From NCBI GenBank assembly GCA_022510425.1, contig JAFLTO010000015.1, forward strand, positions 1 through 64,000: DNA of 64,000 nucleotides, in the 5' to 3' direction. This stretch comes from Muribaculaceae bacterium (GTDB lineage Bacteria; Bacteroidota; Bacteroidia; Bacteroidales; Muribaculaceae). The translations under genes and the position numbers were made by a program. Within the stretch, counting starts at the first letter, position 1. Each line of letters begins with the position of its first letter. Positions 28,255 to 36,700 of this stretch are shown here, piece after piece. The notes beneath the pieces are model-generated. The model worked only from the letters and a program-made list of their open reading frames with translations. It had not been told where the DNA came from and ran no database searches.

Positions 28255-29076
28255 TTAGAGAGGAGCATCAAGTTCCGCGCTTTCAGGCTTGAAGTTGCAG
28301 ATTCTCCAGGCATAAGCTGCAAGCATTGCACCGACAGCAGGACCTACTACCATCACCCAGAATGTACACCAAGAAAGAGCGTTCGGATTGAACAATGCCG
28401 GACCAAAACTACGAGCCGGGTTAACTGAACAGTTGTCTACCGGAATACCAACGATATTTACAAGGCCTAACGCAAGACCGATGGCAATGCCGGCGAATTT
28501 ACCATAACCCTTCTGAGCGTCGGTGGAACCGAGCACAACGAAAACGAAGAGGAAGGTGAGAACTATTTCAGACACAAGAGCCATCCAGACTGTTGCTCCG
28601 GGTTGAAGCACATTGGCTGCATATTGTACTTCTGTCACAGCGGCCTGAGTGCCATCAGGAAGTGTGGCCATGCCATTGGCAACATGGCTTGCAGGAGCTG
28701 CGATGCCAAAGGTATCGTTGATCAAATATGTTATGCCACCGAAGCTGTAGGGGAAACCGTCGGAGCTGAATTCTACCAGGAGCCATAGGAACCAGGCACC
28801 TACTGTTGCACCAATCAATTGTGCGATTACATACCATACGAAGTCTTTCACGCTCATTCTCCCGCTGACAAACATAGCGAAAGATACTGCCGGGTTTACG
28901 TGGCAACCGGATATGTTGCCAATAGCATAACATAGGCACAACAGCACGAGGCCGAAACATAGCCCGATACCTAATACGCCGATTGATGGTCCTGCCAATA
29001 CCGCACTGCCGCACGCTAACAGAACCAGGAACATCGTTCCAAGGCCTTCGGCGAAATACTTTTGAATACTATTCAT
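28255..29076 (-). CDS. aqpZ: Aquaporin (MIP family)
   Basis: A 273-aa channel protein. Six hydrophobic spans and both half-helix NPA motifs are present: HVNPAVSF and SVNPARSFGPALF; the arginine after the second NPA is the selectivity-filter residue. Narrow-filter AqpZ-like features favour water over glycerol, and no glycerol genes are nearby. The ORF track starts 44 residues earlier; the ATG at 29076 (MNSIQKYFAEGLGT) is the family start. A family-longer loop between spans 3 and 4 (GITYLINDTFGIAAPASHVA) is seen, as in other Bacteroidetes copies. The gene is monocistronic. Confidence 0.93.
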   Translation of the reverse strand: MNSIQKYFAEGLGTMFLVLLACGSAVLAGPSIGVLGIGLCFGLVLLCLCYAIGNISGCHVNPAVSFAMFVSGRMSVKDFVWYVIAQLIGATVGAWFLWLLVEFSSDGFPYSFGGITYLINDTFGIAAPASHVANGMATLPDGTQAAVTEVQYAANVLQPGATVWMALVSEIVLTFLFVFVVLGSTDAQKGYGKFAGIAIGLALGLVNIVGIPVDNCSVNPARSFGPALFNPNALSWCTFWVMVVGPAVGAMLAAYAWRICNFKPESAELDAPL

Positions 29077-29257
29077 TATTTTTGTTTTTAAGGTTATTGT
29101 TTTCTTTTGATGTCGGGTTAGATTATCTTGAGGGCGCACTTTCCCTCTTGAAGAAACAAAATTAATTAAAATCTCACAATCACCAAACCCAAAGTAAATT
29201 ATTTTCAAATTTCATTTAATTTCACTACTTTTAATCTTCTTCAGCCGGATCTTATTT

Positions 29258-29794
29258 ATGCTATATCCTTCTCCTTTCGGGCCTATTTACTTGAAATCTT
29301 TTCAAGGTTCAATTATATTTTGTAATTGGATCTCACCGGATTGCCTTGGTAAATTATTAAAGATAGAATCAATTGCCGGAAACCAACAGACATCATCTGA
29401 AGATGCCGGTGTGCTCAATGAGGCCATTGGTCAGCTCAATCAATATTTCTCCGGCGTCAGAAAAGAATTCGATCTTCCTTTAACATTGATCGGCACAGAG
29501 TTTCAAAAGAAAGTATGGCAATTGCTACCGACTGTTGCCTATGGATCAACTATCTCCTACAAAGAATTATCCCAACGTTTTGGTAATCCCAAGGCTGTGA
29601 GGGCCATTGCCCGGGCTTGTGGAGCCAATCCATTGGCTATTATCCTCCCTTGCCATCGCATTGTGGCCTCCGGCGGAAAAGTAGGTGGATATACCGGCGG
29701 AATCGATAAAAAACTTGAACTTCTCACCCTCGAACAATCCTTTCTCCCTGAAGACGATTTGACTCTTTTTTCTCATTCCAAAAATAACAATTAA
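29258..29794 (+). CDS. ogt: Methylated-DNA--protein-cysteine methyltransferase
   Basis: A 178-aa suicide repair protein that moves the methyl group from O6-methylguanine to its own cysteine. The active site is ILPCHRIVASGG (about 128-139), preceded by the DNA-binding helix region NPKAVRAIARACGANPLA. The N-terminal ribonuclease-like domain is short as in Ogt/MGMT. The ADA AraC and AdaA parts are absent, so it is a stand-alone Ogt type. Divergent from the aquaporin. Confidence 0.95.
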   Translation: MLYPSPFGPIYLKSFQGSIIFCNWISPDCLGKLLKIESIAGNQQTSSEDAGVLNEAIGQLNQYFSGVRKEFDLPLTLIGTEFQKKVWQLLPTVAYGSTISYKELSQRFGNPKAVRAIARACGANPLAIILPCHRIVASGGKVGGYTGGIDKKLELLTLEQSFLPEDDLTLFSHSKNNN

Positions 29795-29799
29795 ATTTG
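29792..29799 (+). promoter_or_regulatory. -7 box for the RND operon
   Basis: TAAATTTG fits the TAnnTTTG pattern, 85 bp before the adaptor gene ATG, but the -33 region reads only TTTT. Confidence 0.35.
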
Positions 29800-29884
29800 T
29801 GTAAACATTTGATAATAAAGCCTCCTGAATTAGTTGAATATCGACTATAAGACAGGGTGATGGAGTTTCGAAAATAAAATAAAT

Positions 29885-30937
29885 ATGAAGCAATATTCTT
29901 TTTGTTTGGTAGTGTGTTTGAGCGGCCTAATGTTGCTCTCGCAAGGTTGCAGGCAAGAAACAGTTAAAGAGGATAAATTGAAGAACGTGGTTTTAACAGG
30001 AGTCACTACTTTGTCGGCAGATGGTTCCACTAATTATCCCGGAGTAGTGGAGGAAGGAGCCAGTGTCGGTGCCGCTTTCATGGCAGAAGGGAAAATTGGA
30101 TCTATATTGGTGAAGGAGGCAGACCGTGTTAGAAAAGGACAGCTTATCGCCACTCTTGATGACAGCGACTACCGAATCGGCGTATCCCAGCTCGAAGCTC
30201 AGTTCAATCAGTTGACCAAAGAAAAAGAACGTATGGATGCAATGTTTGAGAAGCAGAATATTGCACCAAATGATTATGAGAAATTCTGCACCGGATACGA
30301 GCAGATGAGACTTCAGCTCGAAATGGCTCAAAGAAAATTAGACTATACCCGGCTTTATTCGCCGGCAGATGGATATATCTCCACTAAATATCTTAATGTT
30401 GGTGAGTTGGTTGGTGCCGGCACTCCGGTTTTCAATATTATTGACGACACTCATCTTAATGCTATAGTTGATTTGCCAGTGGGGGTGTATCTTAACAAAG
30501 GCAATATCCTCTCGGCTAAGGGAAATGTACCGGGCATTAATGGCGATATTCCACTGGCTTTAGAAAGTTTCACACCGGTTGCTGACAATAATATGCTCTA
30601 CCGCATGAAGCTCTCAATTCCGGCTTCCTATGCTAAAGAGCTTACCTCCGGTATGAATATTTCAGTTTGGCTCACAACGAAAGAAGACACAAATTCAGAG
30701 ACTATGGTACCTTCGAGGTCAATATTTTCTGATGGAGGCCAAACCTATGTTTGGATTTTCAACTCTTCAGATTCCACAATTACCAAAAAACCGGTAAAAA
30801 TTGAAGGGGCTCCGGAGGGTCGTATGAGTATCGTCAATGGTCTTTCAGGTAATGAATCTATTGTTGAGACGGGGGTCAAACAACTTTACGAGGGTCAGAA
30901 AGTGAACGTGTTGAACCGTAAAGATATCGGTATCTAA
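29885..30937 (+). CDS. RND efflux periplasmic adaptor (membrane fusion protein)
   Basis: A 350-aa lipoprotein (lipobox LLSQGC) of the HlyD/AcrA type. It links the inner-membrane pump with the outer-membrane channel. The biotinyl-lipoyl-like half motifs are visible (EGKIGSILVKEADRVRKGQLIATLDDSDY; and YSPADGYISTKYLNVGELVGAGTPVFNI) on both sides of a coiled-coil hairpin (about 95-145). First gene of a three-gene efflux operon, 2 bp before the pump. Confidence 0.93.
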   Translation: MKQYSFCLVVCLSGLMLLSQGCRQETVKEDKLKNVVLTGVTTLSADGSTNYPGVVEEGASVGAAFMAEGKIGSILVKEADRVRKGQLIATLDDSDYRIGVSQLEAQFNQLTKEKERMDAMFEKQNIAPNDYEKFCTGYEQMRLQLEMAQRKLDYTRLYSPADGYISTKYLNVGELVGAGTPVFNIIDDTHLNAIVDLPVGVYLNKGNILSAKGNVPGINGDIPLALESFTPVADNNMLYRMKLSIPASYAKELTSGMNISVWLTTKEDTNSETMVPSRSIFSDGGQTYVWIFNSSDSTITKKPVKIEGAPEGRMSIVNGLSGNESIVETGVKQLYEGQKVNVLNRKDIGI

Positions 30938-30939
30938 GA

Positions 30940-33900
30940 ATGGAAAAACTCACAAAATTCTTTATGCAACGCCAGACATTGTTCTGGTCGTTGATGGTAT
31001 TGATAGTCGCGGCAGGAGTGTTGACTTATATCCGTATGCCTAAGCTCGAAGACCCTGCTGTGTCGGTGAAACAAGCCTCTGTGGTGGTTTTATATCCGGG
31101 AGCCGAGACTCAACGTGTGGAAAAAGATGTTGTGACCGTCCTTGAGCAACAACTTCGTGCGCTTCCGGATGTGAAGAAGATTTCGAGCACTGTAAAACCG
31201 GGCCAAGCCTTGATAACGGTGGAATTCAACTATGAGACCCCTATCGATGAGGTGGAGCAACACTTCGACTTGTTGCGTCGTAAAGTGGCAGACACCGAAA
31301 TGTTGCTGCCTCCCGGGGTTATGAGTCCTATCGTGATAGACGATATGATGGATGTGTATGGCATCTTCTATGCCCTCAGTGGTAAAGATTACACTATAGA
31401 AGAACTGGAAACTTTTGCCAAGACCCTGAAGCATGAAATTATGACTGTGAAGGGAGTAAAGCGTGTTAACATTGGTGGTGCCAGTCGTGAGGTGATAGAT
31501 ATAGCATTCTCCCCGGAGCAGATAAGACAGGATGGAATGTTGCCTATGTTGATTGCAAGTGCCTTGCAATCAACCACTAAAGCCATCAATGCCGGGAAAA
31601 TAGACAATGGATCCGACCGACTGTCTATTAATGTCACTAAAGGAGCTTCCACTGTTGAAGAAATTTCTGACATCGTAATTAATCTGCCCGATGGTAAGAA
31701 AACTCGTATTGGCGACATTGCAAAAGTAAGCCGTCATGAGGCGGAGTCATCCACAGGGGGATTTTATCTTAACGGTGACCCGGCAATTGTCATACTTGTG
31801 GCAATGGAGAATTCAGCAGTGGTGCCTGATGTCGGGGCGGAAGTGGATAAAATTGTCAATAACACTCTTTCTATGCTCCCGGTTGGTCTTACAATAGATA
31901 AAGAATTCTTCCAACCCGATCAAGTGAATGAGGCCGTATCTTCCTTTATCATAAACCTTATAGAATCGGTGCTTATTGTAGTGTTTGTGCTTATGATAGC
32001 CATGGGATGGCGATCGGGACTGATAATAGGACTCGGACTTATCCTGACTGTCTTGCTCTCTTTCCCTATTCTGTCTTCTTTAGGCACGACATTGCAACGT
32101 ATTTCCCTGGGGGCTTTCATTATTGCTATGGGTATGCTCGTGGATAATGCTGTAGTGATAATGGACGGAATTATGGTAGACCGAAAGAGGGGTTTGCCAA
32201 AATCAGTATATCTTTATCGGATAGGTAAACAGACCGCCATGCCGCTATTGGGTGCAACTATTATAGCTGCGGCCACTTTTCTGCCCATATTCCTTACAAG
32301 CGGCACAGTAGGCGAATTTGCAGGAGACCTTTTCTTGGTGGTATGTGTAAGTCTGCTGGTGAGTTGGGTCCTGGCTCTTATTCAGGTGCCTGTATGTGCC
32401 GACCAATGGCTTAATCCCAATGATATCAAGGGTGATATTGAGGGTCAACCAAAGCTTAACCGGGTGCAGAGAATGGTAAAAAGGTTGGTGGAATATCTTA
32501 TCCGTCATAAGTCAATAGCCATCACAGCGGCGGTGCTTCTCTTGGCGTGTGCCGGAGGCGGTGTCTTTTTGGTGAAAAATGTATTTTTCCCCGATTTTAA
32601 TTACGACCAATTTGTGCTTGAATGTTATTATCCGCCTGAGAGCAATCCTGATGCTGTAAGAGAACGTATGTTCCAGCTTTCAGACAGCATAATGTCGGAT
32701 AAAGATGTGCGTAATGTTGCAATAAGCCTTGGAGGAGCTCCGGGTAGATATTGCCTTGTACGTCCTGTGCCTGAAGGTGGCGACGATTATGCTGAATTCA
32801 TAGTACAATGCAAAGATTACCATGCCGTGCAACGTCTTGCCAAGGAAATGACTTCCAAACTTCGTGAAATAGCTCCTGAAATTTATATCAGGGCACGAAA
32901 ATATAATTTCTCGGTGTCATCATCCCATTTGGTGGAAGTGGAGTTTGCCGGACCCGATGCCGCAGAATTACGACGTCTCAGCGAAAAAGCTGCAAATATA
33001 ATGCGCAACTCTCCTTATGTTGACCCCTATACTGTGCAGACAAACTGGAATGATCCCTCTCGACAATTGTCAGTGGCCTATTCCGCTCAATCGGCAGCCC
33101 GTGCCGGAGTTAATAGAGAAGATGTGGGGAATGCCCTGATGGCTGCCACAGATGGTTACACTGTTGGTGTGATAAGCGATAAAGACAATCTTATACCAAT
33201 TAACATAGTGATACGCGACAATGGTAAAAAGCTTTCAGACCTGTCGAATATCCCTGTATGGACCATGATGAATGTAAACCTTTCCGACAAAGATATAGAA
33301 GGATTGATCCGAGGCTCTTTAAGTCAGGAAGATATTCGTAAAAAGATGTTCGTAACCACCACGCTTGCAAATTGTGTCGACAGCATAACTACCATTTTGG
33401 ATGAATCGCTGATCTATCGCTACAACGGACAGAGGGCAATACAGGTGGAATGCGACCCCGATCCATATAATCCCGAAGCCACGCCCGACAAATTGTTGAG
33501 ATCGGTAAAATCAGAGATTGAAAAGATAAAATTGCCAAATGGCTACACAATGCGCTTTGTGGGAGAAAGCGAGGTGTCAGACGATGCTATGGGCAAAGTG
33601 TTCCAGAATCTCCCCGTAATGGTGGTGATTCTGATAATAGTGCTGTTGTTATTGTTCAACAACTGGCGTAAACTGGCGGTTATCATCTTGTGCTTCCCCT
33701 TTGTGTTGTGTGGCATTGTTCCTGCATTGCTTTTAACGGACACTCCGTTCACTTTCCTTGCCATTCTGGGTTTGATGGGTCTTGTGGGCATGATGATGAA
33801 GAATGCCATAGTGCTCGTGGATGAAATAAATGCTCTGACCACTCAACAGCGCTTAGACCTTTTTCCGGCAATAGTGCAAGCCACCTTATCGCGTGTGCGC

Positions 33901-34080
33901 CCGGTGCTTCTTGCTTCATTTACCACCGTGGCCGGTATGATACCTCTTGTGAGCGATCCGATGTATGGGCCCTTGGCTGTTACAGTCATCGGGGGGTTGA
34001 TAATTGGCACAATGGTTACGCTGCTTTTCCTCCCGGTGCTTTATTCTCTGTTTTTCAATGTTAAAGCTCAGAAAAAATGA
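30940..34080 (+). CDS. RND-family efflux pump (AcrB/HAE1 type)
   Basis: A 1046-aa inner-membrane proton antiporter with two sets of six spans and two large periplasmic loops. TM4 has the paired acidic residues in GMLVDNAVVIMDGI and TM10 the lysine in MMMKNAIVLVDEINAL, both needed for proton relay in the family. Length is normal. Sequence style (FFMQRQTLFWSLMVLIVAAG, short N-terminus) fits the HAE1/MdtB-like hydrophobe exporters, not the heavy-metal CusA group. Overlaps the TolC gene start by 4 bp. Confidence 0.95.
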   Translation: MEKLTKFFMQRQTLFWSLMVLIVAAGVLTYIRMPKLEDPAVSVKQASVVVLYPGAETQRVEKDVVTVLEQQLRALPDVKKISSTVKPGQALITVEFNYETPIDEVEQHFDLLRRKVADTEMLLPPGVMSPIVIDDMMDVYGIFYALSGKDYTIEELETFAKTLKHEIMTVKGVKRVNIGGASREVIDIAFSPEQIRQDGMLPMLIASALQSTTKAINAGKIDNGSDRLSINVTKGASTVEEISDIVINLPDGKKTRIGDIAKVSRHEAESSTGGFYLNGDPAIVILVAMENSAVVPDVGAEVDKIVNNTLSMLPVGLTIDKEFFQPDQVNEAVSSFIINLIESVLIVVFVLMIAMGWRSGLIIGLGLILTVLLSFPILSSLGTTLQRISLGAFIIAMGMLVDNAVVIMDGIMVDRKRGLPKSVYLYRIGKQTAMPLLGATIIAAATFLPIFLTSGTVGEFAGDLFLVVCVSLLVSWVLALIQVPVCADQWLNPNDIKGDIEGQPKLNRVQRMVKRLVEYLIRHKSIAITAAVLLLACAGGGVFLVKNVFFPDFNYDQFVLECYYPPESNPDAVRERMFQLSDSIMSDKDVRNVAISLGGAPGRYCLVRPVPEGGDDYAEFIVQCKDYHAVQRLAKEMTSKLREIAPEIYIRARKYNFSVSSSHLVEVEFAGPDAAELRRLSEKAANIMRNSPYVDPYTVQTNWNDPSRQLSVAYSAQSAARAGVNREDVGNALMAATDGYTVGVISDKDNLIPINIVIRDNGKKLSDLSNIPVWTMMNVNLSDKDIEGLIRGSLSQEDIRKKMFVTTTLANCVDSITTILDESLIYRYNGQRAIQVECDPDPYNPEATPDKLLRSVKSEIEKIKLPNGYTMRFVGESEVSDDAMGKVFQNLPVMVVILIIVLLLLFNNWRKLAVIILCFPFVLCGIVPALLLTDTPFTFLAILGLMGLVGMMMKNAIVLVDEINALTTQQRLDLFPAIVQATLSRVRPVLLASFTTVAGMIPLVSDPMYGPLAVTVIGGLIIGTMVTLLFLPVLYSLFFNVKAQKK

Positions 34081-35381
34081 AAATAAGAATTTTAACCCTG
34101 CTGATTGGATGTAATGCCTGCTTATCTGTAGCTGCCCTTGATTTATCGCTCAAGGAGTGTCGCGAGCTGGCTCTGCAAAACGACGAAGATATGCACATTG
34201 CACAAAACAGGGTAGCACAGGCTGATCTTGATAAGGGTATAGCCAAGACCGGCTATCTTCCAAAATTCGATATTAACGGAGGTGCTTTCTATCTTACCCC
34301 AAACCCTTCTATGGGGTCTACGATGGATATTCAGATGCGTGGAGTGTATATGGCTGGAATTAGTCTGATGCAACCCGTTTATACCGGAGGAAAGATAATA
34401 ACCGGTAACAAACTTGCCTCCATAGGAAGTGAAGTCTCACGATATCAGTTGGATGCGACAAGAATGGATATTATAGCGGATGCAGAAAAGAGTTACTGGA
34501 TGTATGTGGCGGTGCTGTCTAAGATTGATATGATAAATTCTTATATATTACAATTGGATTCGATATATTCTTATACTAAAACAGCATATGAATTAGGACT
34601 TACAACCAGGCTTAGCCTCGAGCGTGTTGAGTCACGTCGTTCGGAGTTGGACTACCGGCTTCGGCAGGCTCAATCGGGAGCCGATATTTGCCGGATGGCG
34701 CTATGTCGAATCATTGGAGTGGATGAATTCACACCTATTGTTCCTACTGAAAGTCTCGATAATATGAGCCATTCCGAAAATTCTTTTGCAGGAATAGACA
34801 ACCGGCCCGAATTGCTTATGTCACAGAAAAATATTGATGTGAAAAAGCTCGATGTGAAAATGGTTCTCTCAGATTTCTTACCTCTTGTGGGGTTGCAGCT
34901 TGGCTGGAATGCTTTCGGCAATATGAAGATGACAAGCTATACTCCCTTGCAGGATGGAACGATGTATCCTTTCTCTCAAACCATTGACTATCGTGGTTTT
35001 GTAGGTGCTGTATCTGTATCCATACCTGTTTTTCATTGGGGAGAAGGATATAGAAAAGTGAAAAAAGCCAAAATTGAAGTGGAGAATGCCACTTTATCTT
35101 TTGAACGTAACAGGAAGCTTATGGAACTTCAGGCACGTCAGGCATATAGCAATTATATTGACGGCTATGACCTGATAGTGACGGCTACAAAAGCCTTGGA
35201 TGAAGCTCAGAATAATCTCACCTCCATAACAGATCAATATAGAAGCGGCCTAATGACTCTCACGGATTTACTTGAGGCTCAAGCTCAATGGCAAACTTCA
35301 TATGCCAATTTGATAGAAGCCAAGACCCAATATAAAATAAACGAAGTGGATTACCTCCGAAACGTTGGATTACTTGAATAG
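34077..35381 (+). CDS. TolC-family outer-membrane efflux channel
   Basis: A 434-aa protein with a signal peptide (LLIGCNACLSVAA) and two OEP repeats of long helices, typical of TolC channels: LSLKECRELALQNDEDMHIAQN begins repeat 1, and the second repeat ends with RSGLMTLTDLLEAQAQWQTSYANLIEAKTQYKINE. With its neighbours it forms a full tripartite pump. The start codon lies inside the pump gene (ATGA overlap). Confidence 0.94.
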   Translation: MKIRILTLLIGCNACLSVAALDLSLKECRELALQNDEDMHIAQNRVAQADLDKGIAKTGYLPKFDINGGAFYLTPNPSMGSTMDIQMRGVYMAGISLMQPVYTGGKIITGNKLASIGSEVSRYQLDATRMDIIADAEKSYWMYVAVLSKIDMINSYILQLDSIYSYTKTAYELGLTTRLSLERVESRRSELDYRLRQAQSGADICRMALCRIIGVDEFTPIVPTESLDNMSHSENSFAGIDNRPELLMSQKNIDVKKLDVKMVLSDFLPLVGLQLGWNAFGNMKMTSYTPLQDGTMYPFSQTIDYRGFVGAVSVSIPVFHWGEGYRKVKKAKIEVENATLSFERNRKLMELQARQAYSNYIDGYDLIVTATKALDEAQNNLTSITDQYRSGLMTLTDLLEAQAQWQTSYANLIEAKTQYKINEVDYLRNVGLLE

Positions 35382-35465
35382 CAACGGTGTATTTCCCTTT
35401 AATAATGAACCGTCGTTAGCCTTTGACTTTAAAAACACAAAAAACGCAAAAACTTTCCATATGAA

Positions 35466-35497
35466 TTTGGTGGAATGAAAAATTCTCCCTAAATTTG
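35466..35497 (+). promoter_or_regulatory. Promoter of tRNA-Phe
   Basis: TTTG (35466-35469), 20-nt spacer, TAAATTTG (35490-35497), about 46 bp before the tRNA. A full match to the Bacteroidetes consensus. Confidence 0.75.
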
Positions 35498-35543
35498 CAC
35501 TCGCAATGCAAAGGAACTATCCTGAAATTGCAAAACATGGCAT

Positions 35544-35616
35544 GGTGTCATAGCTCAGTTGGTAGAGCAAAGGACTGAAAATCCTTGTGTCCCCGGTTCG
35601 ATTCCTGGTGACACCA
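35544..35616 (+). tRNA. tRNA-Phe (GAA)
   Basis: 73 nt folding as a normal cloverleaf: acceptor GGTGTCA/TGACACC, D stem GCTC/GAGC, anticodon loop CTGAAAA giving GAA, T arm CCCGG/CCTGG with TTCGATT. The CCA end is not encoded (ACACCA then CA). A second, odd tRNA-Phe copy lies at 50950-51065. Confidence 0.97.
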
Positions 35617-35873
35617 CAGAAAACAAAACCCAAGTAATTGATTATCAATTACTTGGGTTAAATTTTTGTCTTCAACTCTTCAAATTTGAAGGCATTTTGA
35701 AGGCAACTTCAAAAATACTTCAAAAAGTTTCTGAAATCAAAACATGCCGTCACAGCTGGATTTAGCAACCATTTCCATTATTCATCCAAAGAGAGTTTCA
35801 AATAATCTTCGCTTATTTTCTCTTTTTTTCACAAGCTTTCTTTATCTATACTTGATCTATAACTGATTGACAT

Positions 35874-35904
35874 TTTGTCAGATTGTAAAAAATCTGTAAT
35901 TTTG
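35874..35904 (+). promoter_or_regulatory. Orphan Bacteroidetes promoter
   Basis: TTTG (35874-35877), 19-nt spacer, TAATTTTG (35897-35904). No ORF of note follows within 300 bp; downstream sequence has hairpins (CCCCA/TTGGGG; AGCAGAC/GTTTGCT) and ends at a T-tract. It may drive a small RNA or be the promoter of a gene since lost. Confidence 0.55.
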
Positions 35905-36131
35905 TCTTTACAAGCCTGAACAAAGCCCCAGGTTGGGGATGAGGGAGGGCGAGCAGACATTTTGGGAAAGCGTTTGCTGACACTTGATTCTTGAAGGCAT
36001 AAAATTCGCAGCTTTCAAATCTCAGTCAAGGATGAAGTAACAGCAGATGCCAGCGAATATGATGTATTTGCATGGGAAATGATGTGGACCAACATCGTTT
36101 CCTTGTTCGTATACATATTTTGTTGGTTTCT

Positions 36132-36213
36132 GCGTAACTCGTTTACTGAGATAGGGTAATGAGAAGACCTTATGCCATAGGACGAGTAACAGTACAGACT
36201 CCTACGCTTTTTT
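36132..36213 (+). terminator. Possible terminator of the orphan transcript
   Basis: GCGTA-ACTCGT pairs with ACGAGT and TACGC across a 39-nt loop, with an asymmetric 15-nt bulge, then TTTTTTATTTT. The T-tract is good; the stem is imperfect. Confidence 0.4.
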
Positions 36214-36446
36214 ATTTTATAACCTAACATTTTTCATTCTTTTCAGGGGAGTCTATAAGAATTTTTATTTGAAATCCCAGTTCTCCTCTCAATATACCTT
36301 ATTGGAATAAACAACAGGTCTTTGTTTTTCCATTTCCGAATAATAAATAATATAAGCATGCAGCACTTACCCTCTTACTCTCTTCTTACAAATCACATAT
36401 TGTAGAGTTTTCAACCAATAAAATTCTTGTTATAAGGTTCGATTAG

Positions 36447-36686
36447 GGTAACAGCAAAGGAACCACCGGAATCAATTCTCCGTCTTCTTCAGTAGTTAAG
36501 ATCACCGGCATCAACAATGCTGTTTTGATTTCCGGAGGTGAAGGCAAACAATTCCAAATTTATTCAATCGAGGGTCGCCTGATAAAATCTTTCAGGGCAG
36601 AAAGCGATGCTGAAAAAGTGAGCCTTGTACCCGGATGGTATATCGTATTTACCGAAGGAATTTCAGAAAAAGTGATTGTTAAATAA
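36447..36686 (+). pseudogene. Remnant of a T9SS-sorted surface protein (C-terminal domain only)
   Basis: In one frame the DNA encodes ~79 residues ending at a TAA (36684-36686): ...FQIYSIEGRLIKSFRAE...VSLVPGWYIVFTEG..EKVIVK. This matches the C-terminal sorting domains of the next two genes (NISIYSIDGKLIKSL, YLAPGVYAVI, KVNVK). A stop codon lies directly before the fragment and there is no start codon, so the body of the gene has been deleted. It ends 15 bp before the next intact gene. Confidence 0.85.
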
Positions 36687-36700
36687 AAATTAATCCTGAC

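Larger units (their letters stand above)
35617..36446. other. Intergenic stretch with a possible RNA transcript
   Basis: No convincing gene. It contains a good promoter at 35874-35904 and a hairpin with T-tract at 36132-36213 (listed separately). The ORF 36015-36230 on the minus strand looks like noise. Confidence 0.55.

Noticed and set aside
36015-36230. 71-aa minus-strand ORF
   Set aside because: No protein-like features; overlaps the terminator-like structure of the opposite strand.
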